DNA from: Bradyrhizobium pachyrhizi
Lineage (GTDB): Bacteria; Pseudomonadota; Alphaproteobacteria; Rhizobiales; Xanthobacteraceae
DNA length: 64,000 nucleotides
Direction of reading: 5' to 3'
Assembly: GCF_001189245.1 (NCBI RefSeq)
Contig: NZ_LFIQ01000114.1
Coordinates: 112,386 to 176,385 of the forward strand
How positions within the stretch are numbered: the first letter of the stretch is position 1; each line of letters opens with the position of its first letter. Both the position numbers and the translations under genes were made by a program. The notes beneath the pieces are model-generated. The model saw only the letters and a program-made list of their open reading frames with translations, was not told the DNA's origin and did no database searches. Positions 18,124 to 25,965 of the stretch are shown piece by piece.

Positions 18124-18978
18124 TTAGAAGCACAGATTGGTCACGGGATTGCCGCGCTTGTCCTTGATGACGTAGGGACAGCGGGCCCGCTCCAGCGCCT
18201 TCTTGGCATCCTCATCGCCGAGCGCCGCCGCCCGCTCGTAATAGGCTTTTGCGGCATCGCTATCCTTCGGCCCGCCGCGACCGGCCTGCGCGAAGGCGCC
18301 CAGCCGCTCCAGCGCGCCCGGATGGTTCTGCGCGGCGGCCTTCTCGAACAGCGCCCGCGCGCCGGCATCGTCCTGCGCGCCGCCCTTGCCTTCGGCCAGC
18401 ATCATGCCGAGCTGGTACTGCGCTTCGGCATTGGTCTCGGCGGACCTGGCAAGCAATTCGCGCGCGCGTGCCGGATCAGCCGCCGCCCCGCCGCCGAGCG
18501 CCGCAAGGTTGCTGACGCCGCGCGCGTTGCCGGCCTGCGCCGCGCGCTCGAACAATTTGCGCGCCTGCGCTTCGTCCTTGGCAACGCCGGTGCCGTTGCC
18601 GTAGAGCACGCCGAGCTCGACCATCGCCGACGTCGAGCCCTTGTCGGCGGCCTTGCGCCAGGCGCTTGCGGCTTCCGCGGTCTGCCGGTTGGCGGCATAG
18701 GCCCGGCCGAGCTCGTACATCGCCCGGCGCGACGATCTTGCCGCCACCGCGCAGTACTTGATCGCGGTCGCGATGTCGGCCGACGCGATCTCGCCCACGC
18801 CCTTCACGTCGGCCGGCTTGTCGGGATCGGTGGGATCGGCGGCGAGCCGGTCGCACAGAACGAGGTCGGCCGATTGCGCGTGGGCAACCACGGGCGCGGC
18901 CAGCGCCGCAGCAAAGACAATCGCGTGAAGTGGTTTGAACATGACAAGCAGGTTGCGTCGCGGTGCGGGCGAATTCAT
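18124..18978 (-). CDS. Sel1-repeat (TPR-like) secreted protein
   Basis: Protein of 284 residues with a signal peptide (AAPVVAHA-QS) and several Sel1-like repeats such as SAMVELGVLYGNGTGVAKDEAQARKLFERAA and AEAQYQLGMMLAEGKGG. Sel1 repeats form alpha solenoids that hold protein complexes together; here in the periplasm. The ATG at 18978 overlaps the stop of the upstream ModA-like gene (atga), so the two are translationally coupled. An ATG at 18942 gives a shorter signal peptide. The last residues GNPVTNLCF carry an unpaired cysteine. Confidence 0.8.
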   Translation of the reverse strand: MNSPAPRRNLLVMFKPLHAIVFAAALAAPVVAHAQSADLVLCDRLAADPTDPDKPADVKGVGEIASADIATAIKYCAVAARSSRRAMYELGRAYAANRQTAEAASAWRKAADKGSTSAMVELGVLYGNGTGVAKDEAQARKLFERAAQAGNARGVSNLAALGGGAAADPARARELLARSAETNAEAQYQLGMMLAEGKGGAQDDAGARALFEKAAAQNHPGALERLGAFAQAGRGGPKDSDAAKAYYERAAALGDEDAKKALERARCPYVIKDKRGNPVTNLCF

Positions 18979-19661
18979 GGCTCGAGCCCGGTCTCGCGCA
19001 GCACCGGCGCGACGTCAGCCGACGACAGATAGCGCAGCAGATCATCGGCGGCCGCTGCGCGCTGCGACGCTGCCATGCGGCCGGCGGAGAACACCGCCGG
19101 AACCTGCAAATCCAGCGGAATCGGCCCGACGACCTCGATGCCCTCGATCTGCTTCAACTCGCTGATCTGCTGGATTGCAAGGTCGGCGTCGCCGCTGACG
19201 AGCTTTTCCGCGGTGAATCCGCTCGGAACGATCACCGCCCGCGCGTTGATCGCCTCCACAATGCCGAGACGCTCGATCAGCTGCGCGAACAGGATGCCGC
19301 TGGCGCCGAGCCGCGAATAGGCCACCGCGCTCGCTCCGAGCAGCGCCGCACGCAACGCGGCTTCAGTCGCGATGTCGGGATGCGCGGCTCCCGCCTTCAT
19401 CGCGACGCCGACATAGGAGCGCGCAAGATCCACTGCGCTCTCCCGCGCAACGCGGCCCTCGCCGATCGTCTCGTCAAGACCCTCGCGGGTCAGGATCACG
19501 AGATCAGCGGCCTCGCCGCCGCGCAGGCGCTCGAGCAGTGCCAGCGTCGGGGCGAAATCGGCGTCGATCGCAACGCCGCTCGCCGCCTGATAGGAGGCGG
19601 CTAGCCGCACGACCGCGCCCTTCAGCGCCAGCGTCGAAAGAACGCGAACCGAATTGCCCAT
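18975..19661 (-). CDS. ModA-like substrate-binding protein without signal peptide
   Basis: Protein of 228 residues resembling the type 2 periplasmic binding fold of molybdate-binding ModA (VRVLSTLALKGAV, then DLVILTREGLDETI and GASGILFAQLIERLGI). It begins directly with the first strand of the fold and has no signal peptide, so it should stay in the cytoplasm. No permease or ATPase genes are adjacent. It starts five bases after the GrlR-like stop and overlaps the Sel1 gene, making a tight three-gene operon. It may sense a small anion rather than transport one; that is an inference. Confidence 0.7.
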   Translation of the reverse strand: MGNSVRVLSTLALKGAVVRLAASYQAASGVAIDADFAPTLALLERLRGGEAADLVILTREGLDETIGEGRVARESAVDLARSYVGVAMKAGAAHPDIATEAALRAALLGASAVAYSRLGASGILFAQLIERLGIVEAINARAVIVPSGFTAEKLVSGDADLAIQQISELKQIEGIEVVGPIPLDLQVPAVFSAGRMAASQRAAAADDLLRYLSSADVAPVLRETGLEP

Positions 19662-19666
19662 ATGGC

Positions 19667-20371
19667 CTATGCCCGCCGCATCAGCTTGAGCGCGGCCGTA
19701 AGGCGCAGGCTGCGCTTGCCGGCAAGCGCGGTCGCCTCCAGCACGGCGCCATCGGCGTCGCAAGTGCCTGCAAAGCCGATGCCGACCTCGTGGCCGCCAA
19801 AGATCGGATTCTCGCCCATCGCCGAAGTGTGCTCCTGATTGAGAATCTGGCCCTTCCAGCGGCCTTTCTCGGAGGTGTAGGTGCCGAGATAGTAGAAGAA
19901 GGCGTCGCCGCCAAGGATGCGGCCATTGTTCAGCAGCATCACGCCGGTGAGGCCGCCGTCGACCCCATCGAGCACGCGGATGCGGATCGAATAGAGCCCG
20001 TTGATGACGCCACCCTCGCCGACCCCGCCGGCGATCGGGATGTCCTCCCCGGTGATCGGCGTCATCACCGACTGGAACGGCACGCCGGGCAGTTCCTTCA
20101 GCTCGCCCCTGAAGCGATAGAGTTCGCCGTCCGGCCGGCCTTTGGCAATCAGCGTGGCATCATCGGTACCGGCCATCGCGCGGTAGGTCGGATCGGGATT
20201 GTGGCGGACGGTCTGGATCTCGACTGCCACCTCGTCGCCGGCTTTCTCGTAGGTGCCGATATGGGCGAACGCCGAGTTGCCGCCCAACATCTTGCCGTCG
20301 CCGACATACATCACGCTGCGGCCGACGGCGCCGCCGAGTTCGAACCGGACCTTGTAAAACCCCTCAAACAA
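19667..20371 (-). CDS. GrlR-like tandem-domain protein (copy 2)
   Basis: Paralog of the protein at 11758-12462, also exactly 234 residues. Domain 1 (FYKVRFEL, GKMLGGNSAFAHIGTY) and domain 2 from about residue 122 (NGLYSIRI, GRILGGDAFFYYLGTY) repeat the GrlR-like fold. The second domain is more conserved between the copies (HTSAMGENPIFGGHEVGIGFAG against HTSAKGEYPVFGGYEVGIGFAG). The start is a TTG at 20371 with ggggac upstream. It heads an operon with the cytoplasmic ModA-like gene and the Sel1-repeat gene. Function unknown. Confidence 0.7.
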   Translation of the reverse strand: MFEGFYKVRFELGGAVGRSVMYVGDGKMLGGNSAFAHIGTYEKAGDEVAVEIQTVRHNPDPTYRAMAGTDDATLIAKGRPDGELYRFRGELKELPGVPFQSVMTPITGEDIPIAGGVGEGGVINGLYSIRIRVLDGVDGGLTGVMLLNNGRILGGDAFFYYLGTYTSEKGRWKGQILNQEHTSAMGENPIFGGHEVGIGFAGTCDADGAVLEATALAGKRSLRLTAALKLMRRA

Positions 20372-20480
20372 GCGCCGCGTCCCCGGCAGCCAACATGCAC
20401 CCGTTATCTAGCGCGGTTCATAACGCAGCGAAACCGGTTTCGGCGGAACGCCACCTGCAAAGGGTATCGCTAAATAGCGA

Positions 20481-20512
20481 AGGTCCGCCAAGGCTGTCGC
20501 CCTGGCGGACCT
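20481..20512 (-). terminator. probable terminator after glnII
   Basis: A perfect 10-base inverted repeat (aggtccgcca at 20481-20490 and tggcggacct at 20503-20512, loop 12) lies downstream of glnII. It is followed on the minus strand by a mixed AT stretch rather than a clean T-run. A second small hairpin (ccggatgg-ct-ccatccgg) is at 20524-20541. Confidence 0.5.
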
Positions 20513-20569
20513 GATTTGCGGTACCGGATGGCTCCATCCGGGTCCGATAGCAGCTTAGCCCGCAGCCAC

Positions 20570-21604
20570 TTAAGCCGCAGCCTTGGCGCCGGTCGGAACC
20601 TCGGAGATCGTCTTCAGGATCTGCGAAGCGATCTGGTAGGGGTCGCCTTGCGAGTTCGGGCGGCGATCTTCCAGATAGCCCTTGTAGCCGTTGTTGACGA
20701 ACGAGTGCGGCACGCGGATCGAGGCACCACGGTCAGCCACGCCGTAGCTGAACTTGTTCCAGGGCGCGGTCTCGTGCTTGCCGGTCAGGCGCTTGTCGTT
20801 GTCCGGGCCGTAGACGGCGATGTGATCCATCAGGTTCTTGTCGAAGGCCTTCATCAGGCTCTCGAAGTACTCCTTGCCGCCGACTTCGCGCATGTACTTG
20901 GTCGAGAAGTTGGCGTGCATGCCCGAGCCGTTCCAGTCGGTGTCGCCGAGCGGCTTGCAATGGAATTCGATATCGATGCCGTAGCTCTCGGTGAGGCGCA
21001 GCATCAGGTAGCGGGCCATCCACATCTGGTCAGCGGCGGTCTTGGAGCCCTTGCCGAAGATCTGGAATTCCCACTGGCCCTTCGCCACTTCGGCGTTGAT
21101 GCCTTCGTGGTTGATGCCGGCGGCGAGGCAGAGATTGAGATGCTCTTCGACGATCTTGCGGGCGACGCTGCCGACGTTCTTGTAGCCGACGCCGGTGTAG
21201 TACGGGCCCTGCGGCGCCGGATAACCCTCTTCCGGAAAGCCGAGCGGACGGCCGTCTTTGTAGAAGAAGTATTCCTGCTCGAAGCCGAACCAGGCGCCTT
21301 CGTCATCCAGAACGGTGGCGCGCTTGTTCGAGACATGCGGCGTCTTGCCGTCGGGCATCATGACTTCGCACATCACAAGCACGCCGTTCTCGCGCGCGGC
21401 GTCGGGATAGCAGGCGACCGGCTTCAGCACGCAGTCAGAGCTGTGGCCTTCAGCTTGCTGGGTGGACGAACCGTCAAAACCCCACAGCGGAAGCTGTTCG
21501 AGGGTCGGGAACGACGCGAATTCCTTGATCTGCGTCTTACCGCGCAGGCTCGGCGTCGGCGTATATCCGTCGAGCCAGATATACTCGAGCTTGTACTTGG
21601 TCAT
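20570..21604 (-). CDS. glnII: glutamine synthetase, type II
   Basis: Eukaryotic-like GSII of 344 residues, making glutamine from glutamate, ammonia and ATP in the cytoplasm. The start MTKYKLEYIWLDG and the segments WGFDGSSTQQAEG, NHEGINAEVAKGQWEFQ, GSGMHANFS and the RGASIRVP active-site block are typical of rhizobial GlnII, and length is normal. The start at 21604 has an agaggt Shine-Dalgarno. A candidate sigma-54 promoter lies about 95 bases upstream, consistent with the NtrC-dependent nitrogen control known for Bradyrhizobium glnII. The divergent small gene at 22143 belongs to the family that includes GstI, a repressor of glnII translation in Rhizobium. Confidence 0.95.
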   Translation of the reverse strand: MTKYKLEYIWLDGYTPTPSLRGKTQIKEFASFPTLEQLPLWGFDGSSTQQAEGHSSDCVLKPVACYPDAARENGVLVMCEVMMPDGKTPHVSNKRATVLDDEGAWFGFEQEYFFYKDGRPLGFPEEGYPAPQGPYYTGVGYKNVGSVARKIVEEHLNLCLAAGINHEGINAEVAKGQWEFQIFGKGSKTAADQMWMARYLMLRLTESYGIDIEFHCKPLGDTDWNGSGMHANFSTKYMREVGGKEYFESLMKAFDKNLMDHIAVYGPDNDKRLTGKHETAPWNKFSYGVADRGASIRVPHSFVNNGYKGYLEDRRPNSQGDPYQIASQILKTISEVPTGAKAAA

Positions 21605-22142
21605 TGAACCTCTCTGTTGATGATGCAAAACCGTGAGGAACCGAAAGCCAGTCGGCCGCCGCACGCGTACCCGGCCACCATCGGCCGGCTCTTACTAAGC
21701 AATTAAAATGCCAGTCGCTGCACTGCGGCGGCCGCCCGGCCGCGGATGTCCACAGCGGAGATCGCATTTTTTTCTGCGACATAGCAGCGCGGCTGGCATG
21801 CGCGCGCTCAGTCAAAATCTTCTCCCGGCGCCCTCCACCGCCCGTTTCTGCAGCAAATTTGGCTACGGCATCGCCTGCCGCTTAATGCGGCGGCAGCACC
21901 ATGTGACAGTTCGCGTCCAGCGGTCGGGCGCCCCGCAACCATCGTCGCGGCTCAAGCGTTGGTCAGCTGCACCCTGCCTCACAGGAAGCAAACCCGAATC
22001 TGCCCACGAATTGACCAAACAATGACTATTTCTTGGTCACTTGCACCCCGCCCAGCCCGGGCCGATATCGAAAACACGGTAACCACACGCGAATGAGTCG
22101 GGCGCACCATGGAGGCTCGCTCCGGCCAAAGGAGACTTTGAC
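21605..22142. other. glnII / DUF2735 divergent intergenic region
   Basis: This 538-base spacer holds the sigma-54-like site at 21698-21713. I found no tRNA or clear NtrC-binding palindrome. The right end carries an aaaggag Shine-Dalgarno for the gene at 22143. Confidence 0.5.
21698..21713 (-). promoter_or_regulatory. candidate sigma-54 promoter of glnII
   Basis: On the minus strand the site reads tggcattttaattgct. The GG and GC elements are separated by exactly 10 bases, as required for -24/-12 promoters, and the sequence differs from the consensus only in the bases just after TGGCA. Transcription should begin near 21687, giving a leader of about 83 bases before the glnII start. Confidence 0.7.
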
Positions 22143-22355
22143 ATGATCACCACGGGCCAAAACCAAGGACCGATCCAGGGATCGGCAACAATCTATCAAT
22201 TCCCGGCAGGAGGCCGCGCGGCTCTCGGCGGACGCCGCTACGGCGAGGCGCGGACCGCGCTCGAACTCGCCGCTGAGGTCGAGACCTCGGCCTGCAGCGA
22301 GAGCTGGTACCATCAGGCGGCCATCGACGACGCCAAGCCAGGCCGCGATCACTGA
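22143..22355 (+). CDS. DUF2735 / GstI-like small protein
   Basis: Small protein of 70 residues with the ATIYQFPAGGR motif typical of the DUF2735 family. As far as I recall, this family includes GstI, the glutamine synthetase translational inhibitor of Rhizobium leguminosarum, encoded divergently upstream of glnII. The same gene order is found here. GstI-type action would block glnII mRNA translation when nitrogen is plentiful. The start follows an aaaggag Shine-Dalgarno. The family call rests mainly on the motif and position. Confidence 0.65.
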   Translation: MITTGQNQGPIQGSATIYQFPAGGRAALGGRRYGEARTALELAAEVETSACSESWYHQAAIDDAKPGRDH

Positions 22356-22409
22356 TGCAGATGCGATCGAGGGGCGCGACGCAAAAACGTCAGACAGCAG
22401 CAGAATAAC

Positions 22410-22444
22410 AAGGGTCGGAACGCGAGCGTTTCGGCCCTTTTTTA
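22410..22444 (+). terminator. rho-independent terminator
   Basis: The stem aagggtcggaacg pairs with cgtttcggccctt across a short loop and is followed by a run of seven Ts. It ends the DUF2735 transcript and overlaps the 3' end of the convergent MliC gene. Confidence 0.8.
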
Positions 22445-22753
22445 TGCCAGCTCGCAGGCCGTCGCCGGCCGCCTCGCATGCCGGAGCCTGGCAAGCCCGG
22501 CCCGGCTGATCTCGAGCGTGACCCCGCCGCCCTTGTAGCGCGTGCCAGTCAGCGACAGGCGCTTCTTCAGCGTCACCGCCTTGCCGTCGAGTTGCAGATG
22601 CGCGCGCGTATCCCCGTTGAAGAACCCGGCAATGAACTGCGTGCCGTCAGCGCAATGATAATTCCGGAAGGCGGACTGCGCCGACACGTTCGAGGAACCA
22701 AAGAGCTCGAAAAGAATTGCGCCGATGACAATGGCGCCCCCGCGATAAGTCAT
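22442..22753 (-). CDS. MliC-family lysozyme inhibitor
   Basis: Exported protein of 103 residues with a signal peptide (cleavage near VSA-QS) and an MliC domain. The YHCADGTQFIAGFF strand, AHLQLDGKAVTL and LSLTGTRYKGGGVTLEI follow the family pattern. The two cysteines (in YHC and near the C-terminus, ATACELA) should form the domain's disulfide. MliC proteins bind c-type lysozyme and protect peptidoglycan from host enzymes. No lipobox cysteine is seen, so it may be soluble in the periplasm. The start has a strong ggggggag Shine-Dalgarno. Confidence 0.75.
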   Translation of the reverse strand: MTYRGGAIVIGAILFELFGSSNVSAQSAFRNYHCADGTQFIAGFFNGDTRAHLQLDGKAVTLKKRLSLTGTRYKGGGVTLEISRAGLARLRHARRPATACELA

Positions 22754-22838
22754 ATTCTCCCCCCAACGGGCCGGTTATAGACCTGTCTGCGCCGCTATTC
22801 CTGCGCCAAGACCTCATCAGCTGCAACAGGCCCGCCCG

Positions 22839-23582
22839 ATGTCCGAAGCCCCTGCCCGTCATCTCAATCTCGCCGGCGCCAGCAATTTTCGCGACCTTGG
22901 CGGCTACCAGACGCGCGACGGGCGGACGGTGCGCTGGCGCCAGATCTTCCGCTCCAACCATCTTGCGCACCTCACCGAGCAGGACGTTGCCGTGGTGCGC
23001 TCGCTCGGGGTCAGGAGCGCGTTCGATTTCCGCGGCGTCGCCGAGCGCGCCGAGGCGCTGTGCGGCATGAGCGACGTCACCGTGCATTCACTCCCGGTCG
23101 AGCCGACCGTAGTGGCTTCGCTGCGCGAGATCGCCAGCAACCGTCAGATCTCGGAAGCCGATGCGATCGACGTGATGCGGGACTCCTACCGGGGTTATGT
23201 GCAGGACAACACGGCGCGCTACCGCACGCTGTTTGCTCATCTATTGGAAGACCGGGCGCCGCTCGTGATCCACTGCACCGCCGGCAAGGATCGCACCGGC
23301 TTTGCCTGCGCGCTGATCCTGCACGCACTCGGCGTGTCCGAGCAGGTGATCGCGGACGACTATCTCCTGACCAATCAGTTCTACAAGCGCGACCCGGCCC
23401 ACAGCACCGAGCTGCCTGACGACGTCAAGCAGGTGCTCGGCACCGTGCGCGCGGCATTTCTGGAGGCTGCATTCGAGGCGATCGATGCCGACTATGGCAG
23501 CCTCGACGGTTATTTCCACGAAGGCCTAGGGCTCGGCCAGGCCGAGCGCAAGGCGCTCGAAGGCCGCTATCTGCGGGCCTGA
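22839..23582 (+). CDS. tyrosine-protein phosphatase
   Basis: Protein phosphatase of 247 residues of the atypical bacterial tyrosine or lipid phosphatase group (Y_phosphatase3). The catalytic P-loop HCTAGKDRTG has its nucleophile at C146 and the phosphate-binding arginine at R152. The N-terminal NFRDLGGY block is diagnostic of the group. There is no signal peptide. Relatives dephosphorylate phosphotyrosine or phosphoinositides; the substrate here is unknown. It stands alone between the MliC gene and a small convergent gene. Confidence 0.88.
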   Translation: MSEAPARHLNLAGASNFRDLGGYQTRDGRTVRWRQIFRSNHLAHLTEQDVAVVRSLGVRSAFDFRGVAERAEALCGMSDVTVHSLPVEPTVVASLREIASNRQISEADAIDVMRDSYRGYVQDNTARYRTLFAHLLEDRAPLVIHCTAGKDRTGFACALILHALGVSEQVIADDYLLTNQFYKRDPAHSTELPDDVKQVLGTVRAAFLEAAFEAIDADYGSLDGYFHEGLGLGQAERKALEGRYLRA

Positions 23583-23596
23583 TCAGTTCGCCCGAC

Positions 23597-23638
23597 TTTT
23601 CGAGCGACGTGCACACCGGTTCGCGTGAAGAAAACGCG
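23597..23638 (+). repeat. dispersed palindromic repeat, type A
   Basis: The sequence ends with accggttcgcgtgaagaaaa. It resembles, in opposite orientation, the element at 27539-27584. I recall this short repeat as common in Bradyrhizobium intergenic regions. Confidence 0.55.
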
Positions 23639-23654
23639 GCTGAACTAAAAAAGC

Positions 23655-23867
23655 TCAGGCCGCTGCGGCCTCGAGCTCGAGCTCCGCATCGAGGTCGGCA
23701 ATCACATCCTCGAACGCCGAGATCGCCTGCTGGATCGCGGCGATCTGCATCAATTCCCAGCTGCCCACTGGTCCCTTGCGGTTTTGCAGCGCCACCACGA
23801 GATCGCGCCGCTGCTCCTTAAGCTGAACGAGCGGTAAACCGTGATCCGGAAGATTTCCCATTCGCAT
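23655..23867 (-). CDS. hypothetical protein (70 aa)
   Basis: Acidic helical protein starting MRMGNLPDHGLPLVQL and ending in an ELELEAAAA tail. The middle (QLKEQRRDLVVALQNRKG, then IAAIQQAISAFEDVIADLDAE) reads as two amphipathic helices that could form a coiled coil. I recognise no family. The start at 23867 follows a cagggg Shine-Dalgarno; an in-frame extension to 23948 has none. Confidence 0.6.
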   Translation of the reverse strand: MRMGNLPDHGLPLVQLKEQRRDLVVALQNRKGPVGSWELMQIAAIQQAISAFEDVIADLDAELELEAAAA

Positions 23868-23995
23868 AACCCCTGCCTTGGCTGGAGTTCCGCTTCTACG
23901 GAAAGGGTTCTGCGAACGACTTACAGAACTGCTGCAAATTTTATCCAACAGGCCCTACCCCGTAGTCTTACGTAGTCGGGCCGACGTTGTTGGGC

Positions 23996-24685
23996 TTACG
24001 TGATCGCCTCCGGCTTCAATGCGTCGTCGATCGCGCCGAACAGCGACTGGGTCACGCAATTGGTCGCCCATTCGCTGGTATGAAGCTGCCCGCCATCGTC
24101 GAGCTCGGCGAGTGGAATCCCGTCATCGGTCCAGTGCTTCATCAGCGCGAACCGGCTGAACAGATTCACCTTCTTGCTTGCAGCTACTTCGGCGATCATC
24201 GGCATTATCACGTTGGCGAGATTGAGCGCAGCTTCCGTGCCGACGATCGCCTGCGTGTACTGGGAATCCATCACGACCACGTCAAGCGGAAGCGCTGCGA
24301 GCACGTCGAGCCCCGCCTCCAGCGTCGCGCGCACCTCGGCCGGATTGTAGCTCTTGTAGACGGCGTTGGTGCCGACCTGCCAGATCACCAGCACCGGCGC
24401 CTCAGCCGTCACGTCGGACTCGATGCGCGAATATTCCTCCGGCGCCTCCTGCCCGCCGATCCCGCGATTGATCACGTCGATCATCCGGCCGAAGAAGCGT
24501 TGCCGCAGCAGCATCTCGAGCCGCGGCGGGAACGGCAGGATGTTGTCGGCGCCCGCGGTCGAGGACGATCCGAGCGCCACCAGCTTGATCTTGCGCTGAT
24601 GCCGGAGCGCATCCGCGAAGTGCGGCAGCTTGTGTCCGAACCTGACGACATCGAGATGGGTTTCGCACGATCTGGGCGTCGGCAT
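23996..24685 (-). CDS. SGNH/GDSL hydrolase
   Basis: SGNH-fold esterase or acetylhydrolase of 229 residues. The first block is VALGSSSTAG with the nucleophile serine, the third block is WQVGTNAVY, and the last block is near LDDGGQLHTSEW with its histidine. The start at 24685 (MPTPRSCETH) has an aagga Shine-Dalgarno eight bases before it; ATGs at 24694 and 24754 are less likely. There is no obvious signal peptide. The substrate is unknown. It is divergent from the short-chain dehydrogenase gene. Confidence 0.75.
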   Translation of the reverse strand: MPTPRSCETHLDVVRFGHKLPHFADALRHQRKIKLVALGSSSTAGADNILPFPPRLEMLLRQRFFGRMIDVINRGIGGQEAPEEYSRIESDVTAEAPVLVIWQVGTNAVYKSYNPAEVRATLEAGLDVLAALPLDVVVMDSQYTQAIVGTEAALNLANVIMPMIAEVAASKKVNLFSRFALMKHWTDDGIPLAELDDGGQLHTSEWATNCVTQSLFGAIDDALKPEAIT

Positions 24686-24810
24686 AGCAAACATCCTTGA
24701 GGCGAATGAATTGATAAATACGCGCAGTAGGCGGCGAAATTGGCGGCATTGCAAATGAATTCCGCCTGATCATAGTGGGCATTCGTTTGCTCGCGAATGC
24801 GGAGACCGCC

Positions 24811-25491
24811 ATGCACGGAAAAGCCATCGTCATCACGGGCGCCCTCGGCGCGCTTGGCAAAGTGGTCGCCACGGAGGCGCTGGCGCGCGGCGCGCGCGTC
24901 GCCGGCATCGATCATGCCGCGTCAACGCTTGCGGCGACGGCCGACCATATCGAGCTGGGCGGTGTCGACCTCACCGACACTGCGCAGGCGACCGCCGCGA
25001 TCGACAAGGCGGCCGCGCATTTCGGCCGGCTCGATGGGCTGATCAACATCGCCGGCGGCTTTACCTTCGAGGCGGTCGGCGACGGCGATCCGGCGACCTG
25101 GCAGCGCATGTATGCGATGAACGTGATGACGGCGCTCAACACCTCGCGCGCCGCCATCCCGCATCTCACCAAATCGGGCGCCGGCCGGATCATCAATATC
25201 GGCGCGCTCGGTGCCTTGCAGGCCGCCTCCGGCATGGGTCCCTACGCTGCCTCGAAGGCCGGCGTGCATCGCCTTACCGAGTCGCTCGCCGCGGAACTCA
25301 AGGGCAAGGTCACGGTCAACGCGGTGCTGCCCTCGATCATCGACACCGCCGCCAACCGCGCCGCGATGCCGAAGGCCGACATCTCCAAATGGGTGACGCC
25401 GAAGGAGCTCGCCGACGTGATCCTGTTCCTCGCCAGCGACGCCGCGAGCGCCGTCACCGGCGCGCTGCTGCCGGTGAACGGGCGGGTTTAG
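24811..25491 (+). CDS. SDR family oxidoreductase
   Basis: Short-chain dehydrogenase of 226 residues, NAD(P)-binding through TGALGALG at residues 9-16. The catalytic YxxxK is Y145 and K149 in GPYAASKAG. At the place of the usual catalytic serine, 13 residues before the tyrosine, the sequence has alanine (INIGALGAL), so the standard catalytic triad is incomplete. The substrate cannot be told. The start at 24811 follows a ggaga Shine-Dalgarno. Its end overlaps the convergent third GrlR-like gene by four bases. Confidence 0.85.
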   Translation: MHGKAIVITGALGALGKVVATEALARGARVAGIDHAASTLAATADHIELGGVDLTDTAQATAAIDKAAAHFGRLDGLINIAGGFTFEAVGDGDPATWQRMYAMNVMTALNTSRAAIPHLTKSGAGRIINIGALGALQAASGMGPYAASKAGVHRLTESLAAELKGKVTVNAVLPSIIDTAANRAAMPKADISKWVTPKELADVILFLASDAASAVTGALLPVNGRV

Positions 25492-25832
25492 TCCGCAACC
25501 AGCAGCCGCAGCTTCGACCTGAAGCGGATGCTCTGCTTGCCGGCGAGCGCCATGCCGTCACCTTCGGCGGTCTGGTCGGTATAGGTGCCGGTAAATCCGA
25601 TCGTGACCACCTTGCGTTCCCACACCGGGCGCTCGCCATAGGTCGGCGAATGCTCCTCGTTGGTGACCTCGCCCTTCCACTTGCCGTCGGCTGCGGTGTA
25701 GCTGCCGTAGGCAAAGAAAAACGAGTCGCCGCCGCGCATCTGTCCGTCGCGCAGCACCATGACGCCCTGGTTGCCGCCAGAGACGCCGTCGAGAAATTCG
25801 ACAGTGATGTGATAGAGCCCGTTCCGGATCAT
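25488..25832 (-). CDS. GrlR-like single-domain protein (copy 3)
   Basis: Protein of 114 residues equivalent to one domain of the tandem GrlR-like proteins. It has NGLYHITVEFLDG, GQMRGGDSFFFAYGSY, DGKWKGEVTNEEHS and a C-terminal LAGKQSIRFRSKLRLL that mirrors the LAGKRSLRL ending of the other copies. It aligns best with their second domain. The start at 25832 is an ATG with a weak Shine-Dalgarno; an in-frame extension to 25976 has no family match. No partner gene is adjacent on the same strand. Function unknown. Confidence 0.65.
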   Translation of the reverse strand: MIRNGLYHITVEFLDGVSGGNQGVMVLRDGQMRGGDSFFFAYGSYTAADGKWKGEVTNEEHSPTYGERPVWERKVVTIGFTGTYTDQTAEGDGMALAGKQSIRFRSKLRLLVAD

Positions 25833-25965
25833 GAGCTGCGCCTGGTCCCGGTTCCGACCATAGCCGCTCGGCCGTGCCTTGAGCAAATTCCATCCGCCTC
25901 GGCGGGCGCAATTCCGCGCTATGCTGGCGCACCGAGTCGCGGCCGATGCCGCAGGAGCCTGCCTG

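Noticed and set aside
21857-21876. Possible sigma-54 promoter for the DUF2735 gene
   Set aside because: GG-to-GC spacing is right in ttggctacggcatcgcc, but the -12 part is poor and it lies far from the gene.
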